The translations under genes were made by a program, and so were the position numbers. Below are positions 8,799 through 16,999 of a stretch of 64,000 nucleotides of DNA, one piece after another. Within the stretch, counting starts at the first letter, position 1; each line of letters opens with the position of its first letter. The notes beneath the pieces are model-generated. The model saw nothing but the letters and a program-made list of their open reading frames with translations, had not been told where the DNA came from and did no database searches. This DNA is from Necropsobacter massiliensis. Lineage in GTDB: Bacteria > Pseudomonadota > Gammaproteobacteria > Enterobacterales > Pasteurellaceae. The stretch is from the NCBI RefSeq assembly GCF_000827595.2, contig NZ_LN776183.1, positions 186,001 through 250,000 of the forward strand, read 5' to 3'.

Positions 8799-8815
8799 AT
8801 GACATTATTTGTCAT
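8799..8815. promoter_or_regulatory. Palindromic operator TGACA-N5-TGTCA before the WYL regulator gene
   Basis: ATGACA, five bases, TGTCAT. It lies just upstream of a minus-strand TATAAT at about 8785-8790 and so covers the -35 region of the regulator promoter. Half-sites and spacing match the palindrome at 7848-7862. Confidence 0.58.
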
Positions 8816-8841
8816 GTTATAAATGTGTTTTAGATAAAACG

Positions 8842-8870
8842 CTGACATTAACTTCTATACTTGGTATAAT
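8842..8870 (+). promoter_or_regulatory. Promoter toward oriT leader and mobilisation genes
   Basis: CTGACA (-35), a 17-base spacer and a perfect TATAAT (-10) on the plus strand. Transcription would start near 8877 and run through the inverted repeats and the terminator at 8966-8998 before reaching mobC at 9063. Confidence 0.7.
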
Positions 8871-8898
8871 TAAGACACAAACTCATATCTCGCTTAAC

Positions 8899-9030
8899 GC
8901 TTGCTTTACAAATCATTCTTATGTAGCAAGCACAGTAAGTGTGTACCCACTTACGAAAAATCGATGAAGCAGCCCCTCGTGGAGTTGCTTCTTTTTTTAT
9001 CAATTTTTAACTTGTTAGGGCGTACCCTAA
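8899..9030 (+). other. Candidate origin of transfer: cluster of three inverted repeats
   Basis: Three perfect inverted repeats lie in 130 bases: GCTTGCT/AGCAAGC (8899-8931), GTAAGTG/CACTTAC (8935-8954) and TTAGGG-CGTA-CCCTAA (9015-9030). The cluster is directly upstream of the MobC-like and relaxase genes, where oriT normally lies in MobP-type systems. A terminator hairpin is nested between the second and third repeats. The nick site cannot be fixed from sequence alone. Confidence 0.55.
8966..8998 (+). terminator. Terminator/attenuator in the mobilisation leader
   Basis: GAAGCA and TGCTTC flank an inner CCCC(TCGT)GGAG pairing, followed by seven T. It is about 90 bases downstream of the 8842 promoter and 64 bases before mobC, so it would end a short RNA or attenuate mob expression. 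Confidence 0.75.
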
Positions 9031-9062
9031 GACCCCAGATTTTATGAAAGGAAGTAACAGAC

Positions 9063-9422
9063 ATGGCAAATAGAATTAGAAATGTTCAGCTGAAGATAAA
9101 CTTAACAGAAGAAGAAAAAGCACTTTTTGAAAAGAAAATGAAGATGGCAAAGTGTAAAACAATGAATCATTTTCTAAGAAAAGTGGTATCTGAATCAGAT
9201 ATTTATGTTATCGATTTACAGCCCTTTAGGGAAATACAAGGACTGCTTTTTAGGTATGCAAGTAGTATCAACCAAATTGCAAAACGAGTTAATTCTACTG
9301 GTGTTATCTATAGCGATGACATCAAAGATATACAATCCCAAATTGAATATCTATCAAAAGAAATATGGCAGATACATTCCCTACTACTCAATAAAACTAC
9401 TGACAAAGGAGATGAAATATAA
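9063..9422 (+). CDS. MobC-like relaxosome accessory protein
   Basis: A 119-residue protein (MANRIRNVQLKINLTEEEK...) with an N-terminal ribbon-helix-helix-like part (INLTEEEKALFEKKMK, NHFLRKVV) and a C-terminal helical part (ASSINQIAKRVN, YLSKEIWQIHSLLL), the pattern of the bacterial mobilisation MobC family. MobC proteins bind oriT and help the relaxase open the DNA. The gene follows the inverted-repeat cluster, and its stop TAA is directly followed by the GTG start of the relaxase gene, so the two are co-translated. Confidence 0.85.
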   Translation: MANRIRNVQLKINLTEEEKALFEKKMKMAKCKTMNHFLRKVVSESDIYVIDLQPFREIQGLLFRYASSINQIAKRVNSTGVIYSDDIKDIQSQIEYLSKEIWQIHSLLLNKTTDKGDEI

Positions 9423-10754
9423 GTGGCAATTACAAAAATTCATCCTATAAAATCTACTCTTAATCTTGCTATTGCCTATATAACAAATGAAGAAAAGACA
9501 GATGAAAAAATATTGGTAAGCACAAATAAGTGCTTTGCTTCAACTGCCCATACTGCTTTTATGAAGACTAGAGAAGATAATAAAGTTAATGGAGCTGTAC
9601 TTGCAAGACACCTCATTCAGTCATTTACGCCAGGTGAAACTACGCCAGAAATGGCACATCAAATCGGAATGGAACTTTGTAAAAGAATACTTAAAGATCA
9701 GTACGAGTTCGTACTTACTACCCATATAGATAAAGGGCATATCCATAACCATATCATCTTCAATAATGTAAATATGGTTACAGGCAAGTGCTACCAATCC
9801 AACAAGAGAAGTTATCATCAAATTAGGTATCAAAGCGATAAATTGTGCAAAGAAAATAACCTATCTGTTATTGATGAGTTCTACGAAACTTATAGAAAGA
9901 AATATAAAACTAATGGTAAATCGTGGTATGAAAATAACCAATTTAAGAAAGGCACTTCTTGGAAAGGTAAGCTTCAATTTGATATAGATAGAGTTATTAA
10001 ACAATCCAACGATTGGGATGATTTTATAAAGAGAATGTCTTCCCTTGATTATGAGATCAAGTATGGAAAACACATTGCATTTAAGCACAAGGACAAAGAA
10101 AGATTTACAAGAGCTAAGACTATTGGAGAAGATTATACTGAAGATAGATTAAAAGAGCGTATCTTAGATAATGCTAATCAAAGAACCTATACTGTTAAAA
10201 AACGTGTCGGAAATATTATAGATATGACAAATAACGAAAAGGTAAAATCAAGCAAAGGTTATGAGTATTGGGCTACAAAACATAATTTGAAAACTGCAGC
10301 CGATACTGTTATTTTGATGCGTGAAAAAGGATTTAAGTCTATGTCTCAGCTTGATGAACACATTAAAGAAAGTGCATTAAAAAGACAAAATTTACAGGAT
10401 AAAATCAAAGTTATTGATAACAAAATTTCAGCTCTATCAAATACTATGGAACAAGTTCATACCGTAAAATTGTATCGCCAGATCTATCTGGAATATAAGG
10501 AAGATACATCAGACAAGGCTTTTTTTGCAGAGCATAGATCAGAAGTAGCACTGTATCAAAATGCCCTTTCTGACCTGAAAAAATCTTACTCAAAACTTCC
10601 AAATTCCAAGGATGTTTTGAAAGAGCTTGATTCATTGCATGAAAAAAAGAATACCCTAATGCAAGAGTATTCTTCTACAAAGTCCGATATGAAAGAACTG
10701 TATCAAATCAGGAAAAATTATGAGAAATATATGGGAAGGGAGATGGAGAGGTAA
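9423..10754 (+). CDS. MobP-type relaxase
   Basis: A 443-residue relaxase beginning at GTG 9423, immediately after the mobC stop. The N-terminal domain has MAITKIHPIKSTLNLAIAY with candidate catalytic Tyr19, and the metal-binding histidine motif HIDKGHIHNHIIFNN at about residues 101-115. The C-terminal third is coiled coil (LKRQNLQDKIKVIDNKISAL...). It would nick oriT, stay bound to the 5' end and be exported with the strand by the VirD4/VirB4 machinery. It is on the plus strand, opposite to the transfer operon, and ends one base before the convergent methylase gene. Confidence 0.92.
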   Translation: MAITKIHPIKSTLNLAIAYITNEEKTDEKILVSTNKCFASTAHTAFMKTREDNKVNGAVLARHLIQSFTPGETTPEMAHQIGMELCKRILKDQYEFVLTTHIDKGHIHNHIIFNNVNMVTGKCYQSNKRSYHQIRYQSDKLCKENNLSVIDEFYETYRKKYKTNGKSWYENNQFKKGTSWKGKLQFDIDRVIKQSNDWDDFIKRMSSLDYEIKYGKHIAFKHKDKERFTRAKTIGEDYTEDRLKERILDNANQRTYTVKKRVGNIIDMTNNEKVKSSKGYEYWATKHNLKTAADTVILMREKGFKSMSQLDEHIKESALKRQNLQDKIKVIDNKISALSNTMEQVHTVKLYRQIYLEYKEDTSDKAFFAEHRSEVALYQNALSDLKKSYSKLPNSKDVLKELDSLHEKKNTLMQEYSSTKSDMKELYQIRKNYEKYMGREMER

Positions 10755-10755
10755 T

Positions 10756-12009
10756 TCATTCTCCTTTTTGTCCTCTCAAAAAATCTATAATGGCCATTGC
10801 AATTTTTTTAGATAGAATTGGCGGAACAGCATTGCCTATCTGCTTAAATGCAGCTGTTCGTGAATGTTCAAAATAAAAATCATCTGGAAACCCTTGTATT
10901 CTAGCTGCTTCTCTTACTGTAATTGAACGATTCTGTCTTAAATCTGGATGAATATAGTAATGTCCATCCTTCGCAATATGAGCAACAACTGTATGACTAA
11001 CAGAGCCATAATCCAAAGCTTTATATCTATCTAAAAAAGATGTTGTATTAGAATGCGTTTGTAGTTCTTCAGGTATATCGATATACCTTAAATTCTTACC
11101 TTTTTTCTTAGCTTTTAGTACCAATTTATATATCTTCAAATCATTTTCATTATGAGGTCTTGCAGCATGTTGCGTTAAAATATCATCTTTTTTACGTATA
11201 TATTTTTCAACAAACTGACTCGAAACATCACAACGATACTTATGAGAACTTCCTCCAGACTTTATACTTGGCAAGTCCTCAAACAATTCTTTTATAGTTG
11301 GGGCGACCTCAACATATTCAGCCAAACAGTCAAAAAATGAGTTATCGAACACTAAATCTTTTCGATGTCCGACAAGTATTAAACGTTCTCTTTTTTGTAC
11401 TATACCATAATCACTGGCATCTACTATTTGATAATCTACCTCATATCCGCACTTATCAAATTCGCAAATTATTTTTGGCAAGAGTAACTCTCCTGATAAA
11501 TCCTTAAAAGAAAGCAACCCTTTAACATTTTCAAAAACAAAGAACTTTGGTTTATATTTATCCAGAAAATCTAAATAATGTTTATATAGATAAATTCTTT
11601 TATCAGTAGATTTTTTCGACTTGTTATTGGCTCTACCGATTGTAGAATATGCCTGACATGGTGGTCCGCCAATAATACCATCTAACTCATTATTGCCTAA
11701 TCTTTGGTCAATAAATTCAAAAATCGAAGGTATGGTATCTTTACTGATTTCCTTATTCAATATATCTTTAGTTAGATCTCTTGGTATAATCGAGTACAAA
11801 TCATCTCTCGAGATTTTACCTTGAATATATTCAAAATATGAAGATAGGTTATTTTCTTTTTTTAAATAGTAATATATATTTCTTAATTCTAAAGAAGAGC
11901 AAGCATCTTTGTCCATTTCTATATGACAAATAAAATTGTAATAGTCTTTATACCTAAATCCTTCGGTTAATCCACCCGCTCCTGAAAACACATCTACTAT
12001 ATTTAGCAT
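10756..12009 (-). CDS. DNA (cytosine-5) methyltransferase, last gene of the R-M island
   Basis: A 417-residue C5 methylase: motif I DVFSGAGGLTEGF, motif IV GGPPCQAYS with the catalytic cysteine, motif VI ENVKG, motif VIII QKRERLILVG and motif X GNAVPP. ATG 12009 has AGGAGG seven bases upstream; the GTG two codons earlier overlaps that site. It is the last gene of a five-gene leftward operon and directly follows the GHKL-nuclease gene, with which it may pair. It is clearly different from the HaeIII-like methylase at 14.9-15.9 kb, and its target sequence cannot be read from the sequence. Confidence 0.93.
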   Translation of the reverse strand: MLNIVDVFSGAGGLTEGFRYKDYYNFICHIEMDKDACSSLELRNIYYYLKKENNLSSYFEYIQGKISRDDLYSIIPRDLTKDILNKEISKDTIPSIFEFIDQRLGNNELDGIIGGPPCQAYSTIGRANNKSKKSTDKRIYLYKHYLDFLDKYKPKFFVFENVKGLLSFKDLSGELLLPKIICEFDKCGYEVDYQIVDASDYGIVQKRERLILVGHRKDLVFDNSFFDCLAEYVEVAPTIKELFEDLPSIKSGGSSHKYRCDVSSQFVEKYIRKKDDILTQHAARPHNENDLKIYKLVLKAKKKGKNLRYIDIPEELQTHSNTTSFLDRYKALDYGSVSHTVVAHIAKDGHYYIHPDLRQNRSITVREAARIQGFPDDFYFEHSRTAAFKQIGNAVPPILSKKIAMAIIDFLRGQKGE

Positions 12010-12038
12010 AACCACACCTCCTTTCGTATTTGATTAAA

Positions 12039-13901
12039 TCAATTATCATACACTTCTTTAATTTCTTCGTATTTATTTATAAATTCTTGATTAAACTTTT
12101 TTGCATCTCTTAACAAGTCTGAATATGATCTAATAAATAAATCACCACTTTGTTCTAATGAATTTGCAGTAGTTCTAACTATAGGATCCATATCATATCT
12201 GTCAGACATCAAAAATGTTGTTACTTTATCCAACTTATAATGTTTTTGAACAAAAATTTTATAATCTAATGCTTGATTTATTTCCTCTGTTTTAATTTTA
12301 ATATTCGGTCTCTTCAATTCAATAATAATTAATTCACCATTTACTAAATTACAAAGAAAATCAATCCTACGATTACTTCCCTCTAGTTTTTCATCTGAAA
12401 AATTATCTTTTAAAATTTTACTATATGTTTTTTCTCTTTCAAATGTTGTAATTCTAGGATCTAAAATCCAAGGAAACTTTTCTAGAAATGGTTGAATTAC
12501 TTTAGATTCACTCTCATTTCCATTAACATACTTCTCAAATTGTTCTATAGCTTTTATTCTACCAACTGCAACTTTTGCAAGCTCTTTAGCCTCTATATAT
12601 TCCCAATCCGAAGTTATTTTTTCAACTTCATCAACTGTTAAATTCTCTTCTTTCAAATTTTCTATATATGACTGAAAGCTCTCAAATTTATATAAATTTT
12701 TTAAGTTGTCCAAAACACGTTTAATTGATTCTATATCATCTGTTTCTGTAGAATTTGTTAATAATGTATCTTTAACTTTCTTGATACTACTTATCTCTGT
12801 TGGTGTTAATCCCTTAAAAAATGATTCATCTAAAGTAATAAGTTCTTCTTTTTTCTTTCTCCTATTTTCTCTCCATAAAGATGATATTTTTGAAATCAAC
12901 TTATTTAAATCATATTTTAATTGAATTGTACTTTCATTTTCTTCCCAAAGGATTGACTGTCTAGCTGTAGATATATAATCCTCTTCATCTGAGTCATCTA
13001 TAAAATCAATATTAAAAAATCCAGTTACATAGCTATTAAATCTATCATTTGCCCTATCATCAAAAAATACATTTTCTGAAGCCAATTTGTTTCTAACATA
13101 TAGTAAAAAACCACTATCCTTTTTCCTTAAAGGAGTCGATTTAGTATATACCCTTCCAGTAATACCATGATCTTTTAGTCTTTTAAATTCTTCTACGCTA
13201 TTAATATCATTTATAAAGTCTTCTGGAAATTTCCATTCAAATTCTTTTTCTAACTTCTCAAAATAAATTGATTTTGTAATAGGTTGCTCTTGTTGTGAAT
13301 TTTCATCAATGAGTTTAACCTCAAACTCAGCATCATAAAATGAAAATCTTCTGGACAAGTTATATGCTAAATCCTCAATACCCATTATTGTACTTTGCTT
13401 AATTTCTTTGATTTTAACCACAGTCCCAGATTGTTCATTAGTATTTTCATTTTCACAAATCACTTTTGGCTTATATTCTGATTCACTTTCTGCTTTCATT
13501 TCATCATAATTAATACTAAAAGCATTTTTCACGCCATCTTTTATAGAATATACCTCTATAGTCTTTGCAATACCAAATACAGCTAATTTACCTAGACCTT
13601 TCTTTCCTGTAACTTTTCTTTTTTTTACTTTAGAAACGCCTGTACCTTCAGCTTTTCTTCTGTTCCTACCAATCACCAAAAAATTCTGATTTAATTCATC
13701 ATGGTTCATTCCTGTTCCATCATCTGTAACTGTTACTACCTTTTCATCATAGTTGATTTTTATCTCAACATTTTCAGCATCTGCATCGTAAGAATTTGAA
13801 ATTAATTCAGCGATAACAGGAGGAAATGAACTATATAATTTTATCCCTAAATGATCAATTGTATTCTTATCAAATTTAATTTTAAATCCACTATTTTCCA
13901 T
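12039..13901 (-). CDS. GHKL ATPase fused to a predicted PD-(D/E)XK nuclease, R-M associated
   Basis: A protein of about 620 residues with all GHKL motifs: N box (ELISNSYDAD), G1 (DDGTGMN), and G2 (GKKGLGKLA), then a long middle part, and a C-terminal segment RRIDFLCNL...GELIIIELKRP that fits a PD-(D/E)XK nuclease core. Prokaryotic MORC/MutL-like GHKL proteins of this kind are known from restriction-modification loci. The frame can start at 13952, overlapping the endonuclease gene by 10 nt; I favour ATG 13901, where the homologous part begins and an AGGAGGG site sits upstream, separated by a 7-bp hairpin. It could be an ATP-driven nuclease or damage sensor acting with the methylases. Confidence 0.82.
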   Translation of the reverse strand: MENSGFKIKFDKNTIDHLGIKLYSSFPPVIAELISNSYDADAENVEIKINYDEKVVTVTDDGTGMNHDELNQNFLVIGRNRRKAEGTGVSKVKKRKVTGKKGLGKLAVFGIAKTIEVYSIKDGVKNAFSINYDEMKAESESEYKPKVICENENTNEQSGTVVKIKEIKQSTIMGIEDLAYNLSRRFSFYDAEFEVKLIDENSQQEQPITKSIYFEKLEKEFEWKFPEDFINDINSVEEFKRLKDHGITGRVYTKSTPLRKKDSGFLLYVRNKLASENVFFDDRANDRFNSYVTGFFNIDFIDDSDEEDYISTARQSILWEENESTIQLKYDLNKLISKISSLWRENRRKKKEELITLDESFFKGLTPTEISSIKKVKDTLLTNSTETDDIESIKRVLDNLKNLYKFESFQSYIENLKEENLTVDEVEKITSDWEYIEAKELAKVAVGRIKAIEQFEKYVNGNESESKVIQPFLEKFPWILDPRITTFEREKTYSKILKDNFSDEKLEGSNRRIDFLCNLVNGELIIIELKRPNIKIKTEEINQALDYKIFVQKHYKLDKVTTFLMSDRYDMDPIVRTTANSLEQSGDLFIRSYSDLLRDAKKFNQEFINKYEEIKEVYDN

Positions 13902-13910
13902 AATATTACA

Positions 13911-13935
13911 TCTGATAAAACTATCAGACCCTCCT
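13911..13935 (-). promoter_or_regulatory. Ribosome site followed by hairpin before GHKL gene
   Basis: On the minus strand AGGAGGG is followed by a perfect 7-bp hairpin (TCTGATA, loop GTTT, TATCAGA) and then nine bases to ATG 13901. Folding would bring the ribosome site to normal distance from this start; unfolded, it is about 27 bases away. Confidence 0.4.
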
Positions 13936-13942
13936 AGCATTC

Positions 13943-14899
13943 CTATTTCCATCTACAATCTATCGATATAATTGTTGTAGGCATACCTATAATTTGTATA
14001 TCAAACTTCAAACTTGATTCAACCTTAGTCGAAGCATTATGAATTCTGAAACTAAATTGCCAACCACCATCAAGGTATAGTTCCAATGTATTCTTACTGT
14101 CTGGTTTATATTCCAAGCTAACAATCCTTGTTGGAAGTGTTGATATTGGCAATTCAACGCTTCTTTTACGCTTTTTACCCTGTCTATTCAATGTTCCTCT
14201 CAAATTGTAGCTTTGAATTTGAGTTATCTTTTTATTATCAATCCCAATTACTTTATAAAAATCAAATTCTCCAAGCAAATACTCAACCATCAATCTAGGA
14301 ATATCTTTACCAAACAAGCAATTTTGTCTCTCCAGTTCCCCTTTAAATGCATTTAATAAAGGAACATATACATCGTCTTCTTTGTTAGGTAATTCACTCC
14401 ACTTAGAACCCCTTTGTTTTTCAGAATCAAGATATTCAAATATTGGTTTAATATCTTTCCAATACTGTTCAGAACAATCTATTCCATACCACTTTTTTCC
14501 AAAATCTAAATTCTTAGATAATCTACTATGTTTTACAGCAAAATGGTTGTGTTTTACGCTAAGACCAATTTCCCACTCAATACCTCGTCTAATAATCAGT
14601 ACATCTCTTACATCGCCTTCTTTGCCCTTGTCATCTGATTGAATTTTCAATTCCAGCTCATCTAATCCATCATCTAAAATCAAAGGTTCAAGTTCAAATA
14701 TAGTATTTACTCCAGCTAATGCACTAATCTTGTATATAGCTTTTTCAGAATCGGTTAAAGTATTCCATGCACGTTCTGCAGCATAAAAACTACTGTTTTT
14801 TTCTACCTTTGCCGGACGAACTTTTGATATTTCTTCAAACAATGTAGTTAAATAAGAAAACTCATATGCCCTTCCTTGATTATTACTTTTTTCACTCAT
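13943..14899 (-). CDS. HaeIII-family type II restriction endonuclease (predicted GGCC)
   Basis: A 318-residue protein that matches the HaeIII endonuclease family in length and content: N-terminal GRAYEFSYLTTLFEEISK, the core GDVRDVLIIRR with WEIGLSVKHNHFAVKHSRLS, and LDFGKKWYG. HaeIII from Haemophilus aegyptius cuts GGCC, so the same target is predicted. The gene lies 13 bases after the HaeIII-like methylase gene on the same strand and overlaps or abuts the GHKL gene. Its AT-rich composition matches the ICE, not the host chromosome. Confidence 0.92.
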   Translation of the reverse strand: MSEKSNNQGRAYEFSYLTTLFEEISKVRPAKVEKNSSFYAAERAWNTLTDSEKAIYKISALAGVNTIFELEPLILDDGLDELELKIQSDDKGKEGDVRDVLIIRRGIEWEIGLSVKHNHFAVKHSRLSKNLDFGKKWYGIDCSEQYWKDIKPIFEYLDSEKQRGSKWSELPNKEDDVYVPLLNAFKGELERQNCLFGKDIPRLMVEYLLGEFDFYKVIGIDNKKITQIQSYNLRGTLNRQGKKRKRSVELPISTLPTRIVSLEYKPDSKNTLELYLDGGWQFSFRIHNASTKVESSLKFDIQIIGMPTTIISIDCRWK

Positions 14900-14912
14900 A
14901 GATTCCCTCCGC

Positions 14913-15935
14913 CTAATTATCTGTGCCTGTTTTTAGGAGACTCAAATTTGAACTAGAATTACGCAAAGCGTCTAAAATGGACTCAGCCATAACATACGCT
15001 AAGTTCACAGGAACAGCATTACCGATCATTTTATATGCATCGTTCAAATTCGTATAATAAAATTTAAAATTGTCCGGAAATCCTTGTATTCTTGCACACT
15101 CTCTCACGGTTAATCTTCTATATAGTGCTTCCTTACCAGGTTCAAATATATTTTTATTTTTTTCTACTTTAGGCATAACTGGTGCTTGTGGATGTAGTTG
15201 ACACTGTCTACCAGATGCCTGGACCGTAAATGCCTGTTCATCCCATTGTCTAACTCTATTTCTACTCATAAATATTGGCGAATAGGCACCAATAAAGTAT
15301 TCATGATTCAAAACTTTACAGCTATCACCATTTGTCTTATTTTTTTCTAATGCTGGAATTGCCAAATCTTTTAAATCAAATATCGCATCTTTAAAAGTCA
15401 ACTTTGACTCGTATGGTTTAGGCGGTTCAAATTTGATGTTTAAATCCTTCCTAAATCCAACATAGAAAACTCTTTTTCTATCCTGAGGGACACCATAATC
15501 ACTAGCATTTAACAAATGAATGAAAACATCGTAACCAGCTTCCTCAAATTGAGAAACAATATTTTCAACAGCACTATTATGCCTTTTCGCCATCATTCCC
15601 TTAACATTTTCTGCTAAGAAGAACTTCGGTTTTTTATCTTTCAAAATGCGAATGTACTGATAAAATAATTGCCCTCTTGGATCGTCAATGCCCTTTAATG
15701 ACCCTGCCTCACTCCAAGACTGACATGGCGGACCTCCTATAATACCATCACATTCAGGAAACATCTCTGAAGGAATACCACAAATATCTCCCTTAATAAG
15801 TTTTGTATCATGATTTTTTTCATATGTTTCCCAAATTGTTTTATCGTATTCATTAGCAGCTACCACATTAAACCCTGCTTTTTCAAATCCTAAGTCTAAT
15901 CCTCCCGCTCCTGAAAACAAGCTAATTAAATTCAT
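14913..15935 (-). CDS. HaeIII-like DNA (cytosine-5) methyltransferase (predicted GGCC)
   Basis: A 340-residue C5 methylase very close in sequence pattern to M.HaeIII: motif [18 protein letters not shown], motif [26 protein letters not shown], and the target-recognition part [19 protein letters not shown], which in M.HaeIII contacts GGCC. ATG 15935 is preceded by GGAGG located inside the end of the controller gene, so translation is coupled. It protects host GGCC sites from the endonuclease encoded downstream. Confidence 0.95.
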   Translation of the reverse strand: MNLISLFSGAGGLDLGFEKAGFNVVAANEYDKTIWETYEKNHDTKLIKGDICGIPSEMFPECDGIIGGPPCQSWSEAGSLKGIDDPRGQLFYQYIRILKDKKPKFFLAENVKGMMAKRHNSAVENIVSQFEEAGYDVFIHLLNASDYGVPQDRKRVFYVGFRKDLNIKFEPPKPYESKLTFKDAIFDLKDLAIPALEKNKTNGDSCKVLNHEYFIGAYSPIFMSRNRVRQWDEQAFTVQASGRQCQLHPQAPVMPKVEKNKNIFEPGKEALYRRLTVRECARIQGFPDNFKFYYTNLNDAYKMIGNAVPVNLAYVMAESILDALRNSSSNLSLLKTGTDN

Positions 15936-15936
15936 T

Positions 15937-16158
15937 TTATATTTCCTCCGAAGAATCATTAACACATTCTACAATCTCTGAAATATCACATTCCAATACA
16001 TTACAGATTCTTAGTAACACATCAGTTGTGACATTATCCCCATTTTTAATTTTATAGAATGTACTTTTACTCACTTTTGCTTTTTTCATAAGTTCAGTAT
16101 TTTTCATATCTTTATCTATCAATTTTTTAAACAATTTTTTATAGCTGAATTTTGACAT
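15937..16158 (-). CDS. Controller-type XRE/Cro HTH regulator of the R-M operon
   Basis: A 73-residue single-domain helix-turn-helix protein ([16 protein letters not shown]..., [17 protein letters not shown]) of the Cro/C1 type. It is the first gene of the island and is immediately followed by the methylase gene, as for C proteins that time methylase and endonuclease expression. A palindrome at 16219-16231 just upstream of a TATAAT box is a likely binding site. Confidence 0.88.
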   Translation of the reverse strand: MSKFSYKKLFKKLIDKDMKNTELMKKAKVSKSTFYKIKNGDNVTTDVLLRICNVLECDISEIVECVNDSSEEI

Positions 16159-16201
16159 GACTAACCTCCAGTCATTTTCTTGTTAAAATCATATCGTTTT
16201 T

Positions 16202-16231
16202 ATTATACCACAAAACTAGTACTTTTAGTAC
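16202..16231 (-). promoter_or_regulatory. Promoter and C-box-like palindrome of the R-M operon
   Basis: Minus-strand TATAAT at 16207-16202 with the perfect palindrome GTACT-TTT-AGTAC at 16219-16231 covering the -35 area. Placement suggests binding by the controller protein encoded 45 bases downstream. Confidence 0.6.
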
Positions 16232-16260
16232 ACTTTTATTCTCTTTTCTCGAACCAATTT

Positions 16261-16300
16261 TGCAATAAAAAATAATCGGTGCAGTCCGAAGACCACACCG
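16261..16300 (-). terminator. Terminator with UUCG tetraloop after the SSB-like gene
   Basis: Minus-strand stem CGGTG...CACCG with inner GTC-TTCG-GAC, followed by ATTATTTTTTATTG. It ends the leftward SSB-like transcript before the R-M promoter. Confidence 0.8.
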
Positions 16301-16307
16301 ACATATT

Positions 16308-16967
16308 CTATCTCTCAGTTTCCTTTGAAGATTCTTTCTTCTCAATAGGTTTTGCTTTTTCTTCAGCCTTATATTTCTTTATTGCTCCAAGTACAGATTC
16401 TTTCTTTTCATCTTGGTTCTTCATCTGTTCCTTTGCTTTTAAAAGCTTAGAAGATAGGATTCTGACATTAGTATGTTCCTTTCCGTTATCATCAATGGAT
16501 GTTCTCACCTGACCAAAAAGCTTTACAAAGTCACCTTGCTTAAAATCCTTTGGAATATCTCCCTTATCTCCATAAGCTGAACAATTTGTATAAATCTTAT
16601 TTCCTTCATTATCTTTTGACACAACTGAGAAATTAACTACTTTAAATGCTTCTCCATTTTTATTTTCTCTTTCTATTGCTTCAACCTCGCCTACGATATT
16701 ACCAACAATGTTTACCAAATCATTATCTTCTTTTTCGATTGCTGCACTATCTTTAATCCGTCCATTTTCTCTAAGTTCGTCAATCAAGTAATCAAACTCA
16801 TCATTAAGTAAACTCATACTGTCATTACCCATATACTCTTGGTATAACTTATCCAAGGCATCTTTATCATTAATTCCTTTTTCAAAACTAATTAGTGCCT
16901 TTGTAAAATTTTCGTGATTTTCGTTTGCCATATGTTCTAGTGTATTTCTCATTTCTTTGTAGTTCAT
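16308..16967 (-). CDS. SSB-like OB-fold protein with extra N-terminal domain
   Basis: A 219-residue protein: an N-terminal helical part (about 1-90), then an OB-fold like that of ssDNA-binding proteins (VNIVGNIVGEVEAIE..., FKVVNFSVVS, NCSAYGDKGD, FKQGDFVKLFGQVR; about 85-170), and a charged tail. Such proteins coat the transferred strand in Tn1549-type elements. ATG 16967 has a GGAGG site. The tail SVLGAIKKYKAEEK closely resembles the C-terminus of the giant protein encoded next door, pointing to a shared partner. Confidence 0.8.
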   Translation of the reverse strand: MNYKEMRNTLEHMANENHENFTKALISFEKGINDKDALDKLYQEYMGNDSMSLLNDEFDYLIDELRENGRIKDSAAIEKEDNDLVNIVGNIVGEVEAIERENKNGEAFKVVNFSVVSKDNEGNKIYTNCSAYGDKGDIPKDFKQGDFVKLFGQVRTSIDDNGKEHTNVRILSSKLLKAKEQMKNQDEKKESVLGAIKKYKAEEKAKPIEKKESSKETER

Positions 16968-16999
16968 AGTATACCTCCATGTTTTCTACTAAAATTGAA

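Noticed and set aside
10756-16158. GGCC avoidance in the ICE as evidence for the HaeIII target
   Set aside because: GGCC does occur (for example near 10,790 and 17,097), and the AT-rich composition alone predicts few sites, so nothing can be concluded by eye.
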